From positions 1-64,000 of the forward strand of contig NZ_JAOPHT010000011.1 of the NCBI RefSeq assembly GCF_025515305.1: a stretch of DNA of 64,000 nucleotides, given 5' to 3'. Under the pieces are notes generated by a model. It searched no databases, was not told the DNA's origin, and saw only the letters and a program-made list of their open reading frames with translations. A program made the position numbers and the translations under genes. Positions 44,735 to 55,728 of this stretch are shown in pieces (within the stretch, counting starts at the first letter, position 1; the number at the start of each line of letters is the position of its first letter). The DNA is from Roseicyclus sediminis (lineage in GTDB: Bacteria; Pseudomonadota; Alphaproteobacteria; Rhodobacterales; Rhodobacteraceae).

Positions 44735-45649
44735 TCATGGCCCGAGCGCCTCGCTGAGGAACCGCAGGACGGCTGCGCGCATCTCCGGGGTCTCGACATG
44801 TCCGCCCGGGCCGTCTGTGACAACCTCGAGCCGTTCGTCGGCATGCATTTCGGCATAAGCTGCGCGAAGCCTGGCGAGCGCCGGGTCGAACGCTTCGGGC
44901 GGGGTCAGCGGATCGGCCAGCCCGGCGCAGACCAGCTGCGGGCGCGGCGCGATCAGGGACGCGACCCCCCCCATGTCGCCGTGCCGCAGCAGGCTGGGGA
45001 CGGTCATGTAGATACCGTGGAGGTCGTGGCCCCCGCCGGCGATCAGTGGCCCCATGTCCGCGAAGGCGCAGAGGTGCGCCGCCGCCGCCACCCGGTCATC
45101 GAGCGCGGCGAGCCAGTAGGCATGCGTCGCCCCCATCGAAAGCCCCAGGGTGCCGATCCGGTCCGCATCGACCCGTGGATCCTCCGCGAGGATGCACAGC
45201 CCTTGGGCGAGGTCCCCGAGCATCCGGCCGAGAAGGGTCTCGCCCCTCCAGAGCGCGGCCTTCGCAAGCGCGCCTTCCGGGCCGTCGCCCTGCCGCTCCC
45301 CATGGCCGGTCATGTCGAGGCAGAGAACCACGTATCCCGCCGCTGCCAGAACCGGCCCATAGGCCCCGGAGGGGAGCGCGCGCCGCCCCTCCATGAGTTC
45401 GCGGCGCCCGATCTCCCAGGCATTGCCATGGGCGTGGCAATAGAGGATCGCGGGAAATGGGCCGTCCCCCGCTGGCCGCAGCCCTGTCGCGGGTATCGGG
45501 CCGCGGTCGGTGTCGAGGATCAGCTCCTCCCGGAGGAAGGCGCCGTGGTCGCACACCTCCCGAATACGCGCCGGCACCGGGTCAACGGGCCATGCCTCCA
45601 CCCCCAGAAGCCGCCGGAGCGTGGACCTGTCCAGCCCCGCCTCTCTCAC
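44735..45649 (-). CDS. alpha/beta hydrolase (dienelactone hydrolase-like)
   Basis: This 304-residue enzyme has the nucleophile elbow GLSMGATHAY, an oxyanion strand in ILYCHAHGNAWE, a probable catalytic Asp in CAGLADPLTPPEAFD and His in GPGGHVETPEM. It is a predicted esterase acting on an unknown substrate. The GTG start at 45649 overlaps the LysE stop (GTGA). Confidence 0.8.
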   Translation of the reverse strand: MREAGLDRSTLRRLLGVEAWPVDPVPARIREVCDHGAFLREELILDTDRGPIPATGLRPAGDGPFPAILYCHAHGNAWEIGRRELMEGRRALPSGAYGPVLAAAGYVVLCLDMTGHGERQGDGPEGALAKAALWRGETLLGRMLGDLAQGLCILAEDPRVDADRIGTLGLSMGATHAYWLAALDDRVAAAAHLCAFADMGPLIAGGGHDLHGIYMTVPSLLRHGDMGGVASLIAPRPQLVCAGLADPLTPPEAFDPALARLRAAYAEMHADERLEVVTDGPGGHVETPEMRAAVLRFLSEALGP

Positions 45650-46275
45650 CCCTGCACCCGTCTGAGCGATGCCGTCAGCAGGCCCATCGCGATCAGCGAC
45701 ACGCCGCCCGCGCGGGTGAGCCAGGCTATGGCGCCCGGCGCCAGAAGCCGCGCCCGCATCGCGTCCGCCACGAAGGCGAACGACAGCGCGTTGAGCGTGG
45801 CGAGCGTCACGAAACTCGCGATCATCGTTACGAATTGCGGCAGGAGGGGCGCGGACGGGTTCAGGAACTGCGGCACGAAGGCCACGAAGAACGCGATGGA
45901 CTTGGGGTTCAGTGCCGTCACTCCCGCTGCGTGGACGAAGGTCCTCCGCGCCGTGACCGGACCGGACGCCGCGAAGCGCGCATCGTCCGTCCCGGCCGAG
46001 CGGATCAGGCGGACGCCAAGCCAGACGAGGTAGACCGCGCCGACCCACTTGAGCCAGGTGAAGGCCGTGGCCGAAGCGAGGACCAGCGCGCCCAGTCCCG
46101 CCAGCGAGGCCGTCATGGTCACGAGATAGCCGAGCGCCACGCCCCCCGCCGTGGAAAACGCGACGCGCCGGCCCTGGCTCAACGCGTAGGACACGACAAG
46201 CAGCACGGTCGGCCCCGGAATGACGAGGAGAACCGCGGAGGCCGCCACGAAGGCGAGCCATGTGTCGAGCTGCAT
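45646..46275 (-). CDS. LysE/RhtB family amino acid exporter
   Basis: This 209-residue inner-membrane protein has about six hydrophobic segments and the RhtB family N-terminus AASAVLLVIPGPTVLLVVSYAL with the G-P-x family motif, then LNPKSIAFFVAFVPQF. It likely exports an amino acid such as threonine or homoserine. It is part of a run of overlapping minus-strand genes. Confidence 0.88.
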   Translation of the reverse strand: MQLDTWLAFVAASAVLLVIPGPTVLLVVSYALSQGRRVAFSTAGGVALGYLVTMTASLAGLGALVLASATAFTWLKWVGAVYLVWLGVRLIRSAGTDDARFAASGPVTARRTFVHAAGVTALNPKSIAFFVAFVPQFLNPSAPLLPQFVTMIASFVTLATLNALSFAFVADAMRARLLAPGAIAWLTRAGGVSLIAMGLLTASLRRVQG

Positions 46276-46303
46276 TGCCGGTCTCCCGTGCCGATGCCGC
46301 CAC

Positions 46304-46783
46304 TCAACCCCAAAGCGGGGGCCGTGTCACCATCAGCCAGAAGACGACCAGAAGCGCCGCGAAGGCAGGCCAGCCAAGCGCGAACCAGAGCCGGTAGGCG
46401 GCGCGCGCCTCGGGCGGCAGGGGGGCGCCCGCCGCGGCTGCCTCCCGCGCGAGATCGCGGATGCGGATCTGCAGCCGCACGACCGGCACCCAGCAGGCGA
46501 AGGCGACCGCATAGAGCGCGTAGGTCACCACCAACCACGGCGCCGTCAGCGGGTAGCCGGCCAACCAGACGAGCCAGAGGCCCGTCGCGGGCTGTACGAT
46601 CCCCGCCGGCGTCGTGAACAGCCAGTCGGCCACGACCACGCCCGCCGCCACGCCCTGCACCTGCACGGGATCGCCGCGCCACATCACCCAGACCATCTGG
46701 AACGCCGTTCCGATCCCGGTTCCGAACAGGACCGTGGCCGACAGGATGTGCAGCCACTTGGCGAGGAGGTAGGGGTCGATCAC
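46304..46783 (-). CDS. DUF2269 family membrane protein
   Basis: This 159-residue protein has four hydrophobic segments and the DUF2269 opening LLAKWLHILSATVLFGTGIG with a His in the first helix. The GTG start overlaps the upstream stop (GTGA). Function is unknown; the invariant His hints at cofactor binding. Confidence 0.8.
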   Translation of the reverse strand: MIDPYLLAKWLHILSATVLFGTGIGTAFQMVWVMWRGDPVQVQGVAAGVVVADWLFTTPAGIVQPATGLWLVWLAGYPLTAPWLVVTYALYAVAFACWVPVVRLQIRIRDLAREAAAAGAPLPPEARAAYRLWFALGWPAFAALLVVFWLMVTRPPLWG

Positions 46784-48047
46784 CGCTCGTCCTCCAGCAC
46801 CATCCACACGAGGATCAGGGCGAGGATCGGCAGGTTCTTCTGCAGCCCCCCCAGCGGCAGGAACCACAACTCCGGCGCGATGAAGCTGAAGGAGATCGTG
46901 TAGGCGCCCACGAGACCCAGCTGGAAGATTCCCGTCAATCGTGGCCGCCAGTTCCGCAGGAGCAGCCCGACAAGCACCAGGTCCGCCACTCCGCCAAGCC
47001 GCGCCATCGCGATCCAGGCCGCATCGGGCACCGGGCTGCCCTCGACCAGCGGCAGGAATTGCGCCGACGGCAGGAACAACCCGAGAAGCCCCGAGAAGAG
47101 CCACAGGAAGGCGAGCGTCAGCCTCAGGACCGGTCGCATCAGGTAGAGCCGCGCATGCCAGAGGTCCTGCGTGCCCGCCGGCCTCGCCGTGGCGAAGCGG
47201 CTCACGCCGTCCGGAGCGAGGCCGAGTTGCCGGGTCAGCGCCGTCTCGTCTGCCTCGACCCCGCGCGCCAGCTGCGTGACCGCGGTCAGCGATACGGGCC
47301 CCAGCCGTAGCAAGTCCCCGACCCGTCCGAGTGTCCGCGCCATGGGCAGGGGAATGCGCAGGACCGGCACCGGAGCAAGTCCCATCCAGCCGCGCAGGAG
47401 ACCCAGAAGTCCGGCCTGGGTGATCCGTTCGGGCCCGCCGATATCCTGCGGTCCGGGTGGCGGCGGCGTGTCGAGACAGGCCGCGATCACGCGCGAAAGG
47501 TCGCGCGCATGGATCGGGTTGAACACCTGTTGCCCGTCGCCCACCACCGGCGTCACGACGGGCAGCGCCGCCAGCGCACGGGCCAGCGAACTGCCGCCAT
47601 AGGACGTGTCGCCGAGCACGAGGCCCGCCCGCAGGATCGTGGCGCCCGCCTCGGCCGCGACGGCCTCGCCCTCCCGCCGCCAGTGGGCGAAGGGCGTGTC
47701 GGCCTCGAGCCCCACGGCCGAGAGCAGGAGCGCCGGCGCCCCTGCGGCACGGGCGGCATAGGCCGCGCGTGGTGCTGCGACATGCACCCCGCGGAACGCT
47801 GCCTCGCTGCCGGTCAGGAGGCCGGCCGCGTTCACCACCGCGCGCCCGTCCGCCAGGTGCGGCGCCCAGAAGGCCGCATCATGCGTCGCGGGATCCGCCA
47901 GGTCTGCCTGCAGGACCGCGAAGCCCATCCGCTCCAGCCGCGAGACGCGCCGGGCCGAGGCGAGCACGTCCCAGCCGGCATCGCGCAGGTGGTGGATGAT
48001 GTAGCGGCCGATGAAGCCGTCGGCACCCAGGACCAGGGCCCGACGCG

Positions 48048-48051
<4 letters not shown>
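46780..48051 (-). CDS. NAD(P)-binding SDR protein fused to a DoxX-like domain
   Basis: This 423-residue protein starts with an atypical SDR domain (ALVLGADGFIGRYIIHHL) and, after about residue 290, has four hydrophobic segments of the DoxX-like family. The TTG start overlaps the mtnP stop. Such fusions are thought to be membrane-anchored oxidoreductases of unknown substrate. It lies directly before the DUF2269 gene in a coupled set. Confidence 0.78.
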
Positions 48052-48917
<866 letters not shown>

Positions 48918-49013
48918 GGCAGGTCTTCCCCCGTTGCTGACGTCGCGCCTGCGCTAGGCAACCATCCGCGGGCCCGCGGTGCAAGCGCGGGGCGGCCGCA
49001 AACCCCGCCGTTG

Positions 49014-49035
49014 CTTCATCTTTCCGCAAATACGC
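49014..49035 (-). repeat. 3' repeat copy 1
   Basis: On the minus strand: GCGTATTT, two bases, GGAAAGATGAAG. It lies 37 bases after the flavin reductase stop, in the sense of that gene. Confidence 0.7.
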
Positions 49036-49072
49036 ATCGCGGCGCCCGCCGCCGCGCGGGGCGCCGGGGACG

Positions 49073-49678
49073 TCACTCCCCGGGTCGGTTCAGGCTGAAC
49101 TTCTCGCGGATCACCGAATAGTCGCGGTATCCCATCCGCGTCAGCGGGTTGAACCGCAGCACGTCGAAGACCCCGTCGATCACGCAATCGTCGCGCATGT
49201 GGACGCCGATCACCTCCCCGAAGACCGCGAAATTCGCCTCCCCCTCCAGCTTCACGATCTGGGTCATCCTGCATTCGAGGTTCGCGGGTGCCCCCGCCAC
49301 GCGCGAACAGGGGATCGTCTCGCAGGCGGCGCGCTCGATCCCCGCCAGCTCGAACTCGTCGGTCTCCTTCGGCCATGGGCCGGATGTCAGGTTCATCGCA
49401 TCCTTCATCGCGTATTCCACGATGTTCACGCAGAAGACTCCGGTTTCGCGGATATTCGCGACACTGTCCTTGGTGTCGCCCCGGTCCTCCTTGGCGGAGG
49501 TCGAGGCGAACATGACCTGCGGCGGCACGTAGGCGACCGCGTTGAAGAACGAGTAGGGCGCGAGGTTCTCGGACCCGTCCGCACCCCGCGTCGAGATCCA
49601 GCCGATGGGGCGCGGCGTCACGATGGCGTTGAACGGGTTGTGCGGAAGGCCGTGGCCGTCCTGCGGTCGATAGAACAT
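49073..49678 (-). CDS. flavin reductase family protein
   Basis: This 201-residue protein has the FMN-binding split-barrel pattern: PFNAIVTPRPIGWISTRGADG, ENLAPYSFFNAV and KDSVANIRETGVFCVN. It probably reduces or binds FMN for a partner oxygenase that is not nearby. ATG 49678 has AGGA close upstream; the longer frame is not supported. Confidence 0.88.
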   Translation of the reverse strand: MFYRPQDGHGLPHNPFNAIVTPRPIGWISTRGADGSENLAPYSFFNAVAYVPPQVMFASTSAKEDRGDTKDSVANIRETGVFCVNIVEYAMKDAMNLTSGPWPKETDEFELAGIERAACETIPCSRVAGAPANLECRMTQIVKLEGEANFAVFGEVIGVHMRDDCVIDGVFDVLRFNPLTRMGYRDYSVIREKFSLNRPGE

Positions 49679-49781
49679 GTCTTCCTGTACCTCCTCGCGG
49701 TTTGGCAAAGGGGTAGCCGCGTGATACGCCCGTGGCCAGAGGCAAAGACCAGAGTCTTTCTGGGGGCAGACGGCAGACCCT

Positions 49782-50258
49782 GTGTACGACTTTCTCCGCG
49801 AAGAACCCCAGGACAAGTGGGAGGTCGAGGCGCTTTACGACCTCTGTTTCGCGCCGGGACGCGAGGCGCTTTCGTCCTACAGGCTGCGCGACGGCGTTCC
49901 GCCCGTGCGCGACCTCTGCCTCGTGGCGCGCGACGATCTCGGCATCCTCGGCGGCGCGATCCGGTTCTGGCCCGTGCGCGTCGGCCGGCACGAGGCGCTC
50001 CTTCTCGGCCCCGTGGCCGTGCACCCGACCCGGCAGGGCGAGGGGCTTGGCGGCGCGCTGATCCGCGAGGGGCTGCATCGGGCCGAGGCGGCCCGCTGGC
50101 CGCGCGTGATGCTGGTGGGCGACGAGCCCTATTACCGGCGCTTCGGCTTCGCCCGGCTCGACGGTGTCGAGATGCCGCCGCCCACCAACCCCGCCCGCGT
50201 CCTGGGGATCGGCGCGTGGGAGGGGGTTGCGGGCAAGGTCACGCGCTGGGCGCATTGA
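49782..50258 (+). CDS. GNAT family N-acetyltransferase
   Basis: This 158-residue protein has the acetyl-CoA loop VAVHPTRQGEGLGGAL and the family ending VGDEPYYRRFGFARL. The substrate is unknown. It starts with GTG, divergent from the flavin reductase gene. The 3' end carries a copy of the intergenic repeat. Confidence 0.85.
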   Translation: MYDFLREEPQDKWEVEALYDLCFAPGREALSSYRLRDGVPPVRDLCLVARDDLGILGGAIRFWPVRVGRHEALLLGPVAVHPTRQGEGLGGALIREGLHRAEAARWPRVMLVGDEPYYRRFGFARLDGVEMPPPTNPARVLGIGAWEGVAGKVTRWAH

Positions 50259-50273
50259 GGCCGGACGAGGCAT

Positions 50274-50335
50274 GCGTATTTGAAGAAAGATGAAGTTCAG
50301 GACGCGCCCAGGTCTTCATCTTTCCCGAAATACGC
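50274..50335. repeat. inverted pair of the 3' repeat (copies 2 and 3)
   Basis: Copy 2 (50274-50295, plus) follows the acetyltransferase stop by 15 bases. Copy 3 (50314-50335, minus) follows the GMC stop by 10. Together they form a long inverted repeat with an 18-base loop between convergent genes, suitable as a bidirectional terminator. Confidence 0.75.
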
Positions 50336-50345
50336 AATCCGGCCC

Positions 50346-51956
50346 TCAGCGCAGGCGCGCGCGGATCATGTCGGAGGCCTTCTCGGCAATCATCGTGACC
50401 GGTGCATGGGTGTTCCCGCTGGTGATCGCCGGCATCACCGAGGCATCGGCGACGGATAGGCCGCCGATCCCGTTGACCGTGAGCTCGGGGCTCACCACCG
50501 CTCCCGGATCGCTTCCCATCCGCGCGGTCGAGACGGGATGGAAGATCGTCGTCGAGATGTCGCCCGCCGCCCGAAGCAGCGCCTCCTCGCCGTCGACTTG
50601 CGGCCCTGGCTTGATCTCTATCGGGCGGAACTCGGCCATGCGCCGCGTCGCCATGAGCGCGCGTGCGTGCCGGATCGAGTCTACCGCCACCCGCTGATCG
50701 GCGGGCGCGGAGAGGTAGTTCGGCCGGATCTCGGGCGGCGACCTCGGGTCGGGGCCCGCGACGTGCACCGAGCCCCGGCTTTCGGGCCGCAGGTTGCAGA
50801 CCGAGACGGTGAGCGCCGGGAAGCGGTGGAGCGGCTGCCCGAAGGCGTCGAGAGACAGCGGCTGAACGTGATACTCGATGTTCGGCGTCTCGTGCTCGGG
50901 TGAGGACCGCGTGAAGATGCCGAATTGCGAGGGCGCCATGGCCAATGGCCCCGATCGCTTGAGCGCGTAGTCGAGCCCGATCTTCAGCTTGCCCCATGGG
51001 CTTGCGTACCAGTCGTTCAGCGTCCGCGCGCCCTCGATGCGGAAGATGGTGCGGATCTGCAGGTGGTCGGCGAGGTTCTCGCCCACGCCTTGGGTATCCT
51101 GAACGACGTCGATGCCTAGCCCCTGCAGGAGGTCCGCCCGCCCGATGCCGGACAGCTCCAGTATTTTCGGCGTGCCGATGGCGCCGGCGGCCAGCACCAC
51201 CTCGCCGCCCGCCCGCGCATGGAAGGCCGCGCCGTCCTGCACGAAGACGACGCCGGTTGCGCGCCGGCCCTCGAAGGTCAGGCGCGCGACTTCGGCCCCC
51301 GTCACGATCCTGAGGTTCGGCCGCTTGCGTGCAGGGTCGAGAAAGGCGCGCCGCGCGTTCCAGCGCAGGCCGCCCTTCTGGTTTACCTCGAAATATCCCG
51401 CGCCCTCGTTGTCGCCCCGGTTGAAGTCCTCCGTGCGCGGGATGCCCAGTTCTCCGGCCGCCTCCGCCACCGCATCGAGGATCGGCCAGGAGAGCCGCTG
51501 CTTCTCGACCCGCAACTCGCCCTCGCCGCCATGCTCGGCGTCGGCGCCGGCGTGGTGTGCCTCGGACCGCCGGAAGTACGGCAGGACATCGTCCCAGCCC
51601 CAGCCGGGATTGCCCATCTGCCGCCACAGATCGTAGTCCCGGGCTTGGCCCCGCATGTAGATCATGCCGTTGATGGAGGAGCATCCGCCGAGCACCTTGC
51701 CGCGCGGGTAGTTCAGCGACCTGCCGTTCAGGCCGGGGTCGGGCTCGGTCTTGAGGCACCAGTCGAGCGAGGGGTCGCCCATCGCGTAGAGGTAGCCCAC
51801 GGGAACATGGACCCAGAGGCGCCTGTCGCTGCCGCCCGCCTCGAGAAGCAGGACCTTCCGCGTCGGATCGGCCGACAGCCGGTTCGCCAGGACGCAGCCC
51901 GCCGACCCCGCGCCGACCACGATCACGTCCCAGTCACCGAAATCGCCCGCTTCCAT
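50346..51956 (-). CDS. GMC family oxidoreductase (choline dehydrogenase-like)
   Basis: This 536-residue flavoprotein has the FAD-binding motif VIVVGAGSAGCVLANRL, then PRGKVLGGCSSINGMIYMRG and AGAIGTPKILELSGIG, the two GMC signatures. The catalytic His-Asn region is visible as IFHPVSTARMG and SGNTHAPVTMIAEKA. It oxidises an alcohol; choline or a polyol are possible. No bet genes surround it, so the substrate is open. Confidence 0.9.
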   Translation of the reverse strand: MEAGDFGDWDVIVVGAGSAGCVLANRLSADPTRKVLLLEAGGSDRRLWVHVPVGYLYAMGDPSLDWCLKTEPDPGLNGRSLNYPRGKVLGGCSSINGMIYMRGQARDYDLWRQMGNPGWGWDDVLPYFRRSEAHHAGADAEHGGEGELRVEKQRLSWPILDAVAEAAGELGIPRTEDFNRGDNEGAGYFEVNQKGGLRWNARRAFLDPARKRPNLRIVTGAEVARLTFEGRRATGVVFVQDGAAFHARAGGEVVLAAGAIGTPKILELSGIGRADLLQGLGIDVVQDTQGVGENLADHLQIRTIFRIEGARTLNDWYASPWGKLKIGLDYALKRSGPLAMAPSQFGIFTRSSPEHETPNIEYHVQPLSLDAFGQPLHRFPALTVSVCNLRPESRGSVHVAGPDPRSPPEIRPNYLSAPADQRVAVDSIRHARALMATRRMAEFRPIEIKPGPQVDGEEALLRAAGDISTTIFHPVSTARMGSDPGAVVSPELTVNGIGGLSVADASVMPAITSGNTHAPVTMIAEKASDMIRARLR

Positions 51957-52018
51957 GTCGCCTCCCGCATGCCCGTAGGGTGGGCGGTCCGCCCACCATG
52001 CCCCGGCACGGTCTACCC

Positions 52019-53305
52019 CTACCGGTCCGGCGGCGTCCAGTCGGCCGGCGGGACCTCGCGCCGGCGGAGCCTCAGCGCGAGGCCGAGCGTCACGCCGACC
52101 CCGATGGCGACCGTCAGGTCGGCGAAGACCGTGAGCACCAGCGTCAGCACGAGAAGCACCCGGTCTGAGATCCGCCCCTCGGTCAGGTAGCCCCGCCAGT
52201 GCTGCGGTTCGCTCATGTTCCAGGCGGTCACGAGGAGAAGCCCCGCCAGCGCGGGCATCGCGAGGTATCCCGCGAGGGGGGCCGCGGCCCACATGACGCA
52301 AAGGATCGTCAGTGCATGAAAGATGCCTGCCAGCGGCGTCCGCCCCCCCGCGCGCACGTTCGTCGCCGTCCGGGCGATGGCCCCGGTGGCCGGCAGTCCG
52401 CCCATCAGCGCCGAGCCGATATTGGCAACGCCCTGCGCGAGGATCTCGGCGCTCGGCCGGTGTCTGCCCGCCACCATCCGGTCCGCGACCATGGCCGAAA
52501 GGAGCGACTCGACGCCTGCGAGGAAGGCGATGATGAGGGCCGAGGGCAGCAGCTCCACAAGCCGGGCCGACGTGATCTCCGGAATGGCAGGTGCGGGCAG
52601 GGTGGCGGGCAGGGCGCCGAAGCGCGCCCCGATCGTATCGACCGGCAGGCCGAAGAGGGCGACCGCGGCCGAGGCCCCGGCCACCGCGAGGATCAGGCCC
52701 GGAAACCGCGGAAAGGCTCGGCGGAGCGCCACGATGGCCGCGATGGTGCCGAACCCGAGGGCGAGGCTCGCGACATCCACGGTATCGCGCGCCGCCCAGA
52801 GCGCGGGCAGACGTTCCAGCACGTCCGCCGGCGTACCCTCTGCCAGGGTCATTCCGAAGGCGTCGGGCAGCTGGCTCAGCGCGATGATCGCGGCGATGCC
52901 GATGGTGAAGCCGTTTATGACGGGCTCGGGCACGAGACGGATCAGGCTTCCGGCCCGCAGGAGGCCCGCGACGACGAGGATGATCCCCGCCATCAGCGTT
53001 GCCAGCACGAGGCCGTCGAAGCCGTGCGTCGCGATCACGCCATGAACGACCACGATGAAGGCGCCGGTCGGCCCGCCGATCTGCACCCGGCTTCCGCCGA
53101 GCGCGGAGATCAGGAAGCCCGCGACAATGGCGGTCACGAGGCCGGTCGCGGGCGGCGCGCCCGAGGCGATGGCAATGGCGAGGCTGAGGGGCAGGGCGAC
53201 CATGGCGACGGTCACGCCTGCCACGAGGTCCGCCAGCACGCTTTGCCGCGTGCTCTCGGGCAGCGTCGTCAGGATCTTCGGTTTCAGGATCGGAGCGTTG
53301 TGCAT
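52019..53305 (-). CDS. SulP family anion transporter lacking a STAS domain
   Basis: This 428-residue membrane protein has the SulP core: ADLVAGVTVAMVALPLSLAI, IGGPTGAFIVVVHGVI and GVANIGSALMGGLPATGAIARTA. About ten or more hydrophobic segments are visible. It ends soon after the last helix, without the cytoplasmic STAS domain common in SulP proteins. Possible substrates are sulfate or bicarbonate; the latter would suit the dab genes, but they are 18 kb away. Confidence 0.85.
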   Translation of the reverse strand: MHNAPILKPKILTTLPESTRQSVLADLVAGVTVAMVALPLSLAIAIASGAPPATGLVTAIVAGFLISALGGSRVQIGGPTGAFIVVVHGVIATHGFDGLVLATLMAGIILVVAGLLRAGSLIRLVPEPVINGFTIGIAAIIALSQLPDAFGMTLAEGTPADVLERLPALWAARDTVDVASLALGFGTIAAIVALRRAFPRFPGLILAVAGASAAVALFGLPVDTIGARFGALPATLPAPAIPEITSARLVELLPSALIIAFLAGVESLLSAMVADRMVAGRHRPSAEILAQGVANIGSALMGGLPATGAIARTATNVRAGGRTPLAGIFHALTILCVMWAAAPLAGYLAMPALAGLLLVTAWNMSEPQHWRGYLTEGRISDRVLLVLTLVLTVFADLTVAIGVGVTLGLALRLRRREVPPADWTPPDR

Positions 53306-53402
53306 CGGGGCGGGGCGGTCCGGCGCGTTTCCGGGGCCTTTCCCCGCATCCGTTGGCCGAGACAGGCTTACGCGTCGTCCGGATGCGCCGCAAGGGGCGG
53401 GG

Positions 53403-55646
53403 TCAGGCGTTCCGCCGCAGCCAGTCCATGACGACGGGCCGCACCGATTGCGCCCCGCTTCCCCGTGCATGGTCGATGACCGCGCGCGCCTCCTGCAGGT
53501 CGACACGCCGCAGAAGCGACTTCACCGGCCCGATGGAGGCCGGTCGCATCGACAGGGACCTGAGGCCCATCGCCGCGAAGCAGACCGCCTCGACGGGGCG
53601 GCCGGCATCCTCGCCGCAGAAACTGAGCGCCGTGCCCGTCTCGGCGCAACGGTTCACGATCTGCTCGATGAAGGTCAGGTAGGAGACGTTCAGCGTGTCG
53701 TAGCGCCGGCGCACCCGCTCGTTCTCGCGGTCGGCGGCGAAGAAGAACTGCTTGAGGTCGTTGCCGCCGATCGAGATGAAATCGGCCAACTCGTAGAACT
53801 GCCGGGGTGCGAAGCCGAGGGAGGGCGTCTCGAGCATCGCGCCGATCTGAAGGCTTTCCGGCAGCACACGCCCCAGCGCCGCCTCGCGCTCGAGCTCGCG
53901 CAGGAGGTGGTCGCGCGCCTGCGTGAACTCGTCGAACTGCGCGATGAAAGGGAACATCACCGTCAGCGGCCGGCCATTCGCCGCCCGGATCAGCGCCTGG
54001 AGCTGCATCCGCATGACGCCCGGCTTGTCGAGGCCGACGCGAATCGCGCGCCAGCCAAGTGCGGGGTTCGGCTCTTCCGTGGGTTTCATGTAGGGCAGGA
54101 CCTTGTCCGACCCGATGTCGAGCGTGCGGAAGACGACGCGCTTGCCGCCCGCGGCATCCATCACGCGGGAATATAGCGCGGCGAGCTCACCCCGCCGCGG
54201 AACCTTGTTGCGGGTCAGGAACTGGAGCTCGGTCCGGAACAGGCCCACGCCCTCCGCCCCCGAGGACGGAAGCGAGGGCAGGTCGGCCATCAGCCCTGCG
54301 TTCATGTGCAGCGACACGACCGTGCCGCACAGCGCCTCGGCCGGCTTGTCCCGGATCGAGGCGTAGCGCTCCTGCGCCGCGGCCTGCATGGCGAGCTTGT
54401 CGCGGAAGGCCGAGGCGACGGCGTCTTCGGGGCGGAGGTGCACCACGCCCTCGTCCCCGTCCACGAGGATGAAATCGCCGTTCAGCGCCTCGGTCGTAAT
54501 GCGGCTGGCATGGATGACCAGCGGGATCGCCAGCGCGCGCGCAACGATCGCGGCATGGCTTCCGACCGACCCCTCCTCCAGCACCACGCCCTTCAGCCTT
54601 CGGCCATAGTCCAGAAGCTCCGCCGGCCCGATGTTGCGCGCCACGAGGATCGGATCGTCGGGCAGTTCCGCGCCGGTATCCCGGCCCTGTCCCGTCAGCA
54701 GCCGCAGGAGACGGTTCGACAGGTCGTCGAGGTCGTGCAGCCGGTCGCGCAGGTAGGCGTCGGGCACCGTCTCCATCCGCGCGCGGGCGGTGGACTGTTC
54801 CTTCTCGACGGCCGCCTCGGCGGACAGGCCGCGGGCGATGTCCTCCTCCATCCGGCGCATCCACCCGCGGGAGCGGGCGAACATGCGGTAGGCCTCCAGC
54901 ACTTCGCGCTGCTCGGCGTCGCCGGGCGCCACGTGGTCGAGCATCCGGTCGACATCGACGCGCAGCCGATCCACCGCCGCCCGAAGCCGGTCGAGTTCCA
55001 CCGCCGGGTCGTCGGCCACCGGGCGTGTCACCACGACGCGCGGCTCATGCAGCCAGACATGGCCCATCGCCGCGCCTTCCTGCGCGCAGCCGCCGCGCAG
55101 CATCACCTGCGCCTTGTGCCGTTCCCTGAGCGCCGCGCCCTCGCCGGTGAACGCGCCGAGTTCGGTCATTTCGGCCAGCACCATGGCCACGACCTCGAGG
55201 GCGTAGACCTCGTCGTCCGAATATTCGCGTTCGTCCTTGGACTGGACGACGAGAACGCCCAGCCTTTCACCAAGACGCATGATCGGCACGCCGAGGAAGG
55301 AGGAATACCGTTCCTCTCCGGTCTCGGGCATGTAGCGGAAGCCGCGCTCGGCCGGGGCGTTCGCGGTGTTGATCGGGCGCGAATGCTTGGCCACGCGCCC
55401 GACAAGGCCCTCGCCGATCCGCATCCGCGTGACGTGGACTGCTTCCGGCGCAAGGCCCTGCGTGGCGCAAAGCTCCAGCGTGTCGGCGTCGCGCAGCAGG
55501 TAGATCGAACACACCTCTGTGCCCATCGAATCGGCGATCAGATGCGTGATGCGGTCCAGCCGCTCCTGTCCCTCGACAGGTTCGGCCATGACCGCCTGCA
55601 AGCGCGAGAGGAGCTTGCGGCTTTCGCTTTCGCTTTGCTGGACCAT
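53403..55646 (-). CDS. ptsP: phosphoenolpyruvate-protein phosphotransferase PtsP (EI-Ntr)
   Basis: This 747-residue protein has an N-terminal GAF domain (ITHLIADSMGTEVCSIYLL), the phospho-His domain with GSHAAIVARALAIPLVIHA (active His), and the PEP-binding barrel (FRTELQFLT, RTLDIGSDK, DFISIGGNDLKQF, CGEDAGRP). It is the first enzyme of the nitrogen PTS, a regulatory phosphorelay. The start follows a conserved Gln-Ser-Glu-rich opening at 55646. Confidence 0.92.
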   Translation of the reverse strand: MVQQSESESRKLLSRLQAVMAEPVEGQERLDRITHLIADSMGTEVCSIYLLRDADTLELCATQGLAPEAVHVTRMRIGEGLVGRVAKHSRPINTANAPAERGFRYMPETGEERYSSFLGVPIMRLGERLGVLVVQSKDEREYSDDEVYALEVVAMVLAEMTELGAFTGEGAALRERHKAQVMLRGGCAQEGAAMGHVWLHEPRVVVTRPVADDPAVELDRLRAAVDRLRVDVDRMLDHVAPGDAEQREVLEAYRMFARSRGWMRRMEEDIARGLSAEAAVEKEQSTARARMETVPDAYLRDRLHDLDDLSNRLLRLLTGQGRDTGAELPDDPILVARNIGPAELLDYGRRLKGVVLEEGSVGSHAAIVARALAIPLVIHASRITTEALNGDFILVDGDEGVVHLRPEDAVASAFRDKLAMQAAAQERYASIRDKPAEALCGTVVSLHMNAGLMADLPSLPSSGAEGVGLFRTELQFLTRNKVPRRGELAALYSRVMDAAGGKRVVFRTLDIGSDKVLPYMKPTEEPNPALGWRAIRVGLDKPGVMRMQLQALIRAANGRPLTVMFPFIAQFDEFTQARDHLLRELEREAALGRVLPESLQIGAMLETPSLGFAPRQFYELADFISIGGNDLKQFFFAADRENERVRRRYDTLNVSYLTFIEQIVNRCAETGTALSFCGEDAGRPVEAVCFAAMGLRSLSMRPASIGPVKSLLRRVDLQEARAVIDHARGSGAQSVRPVVMDWLRRNA

Positions 55647-55728
55647 CGACCCCTGATCCCGTGGCGCCCGTCCTGAGCTGCCGACCCGAGGGACAGGCAT
55701 AGCCCGAGGTTGCGGCGCGGCGCAACGT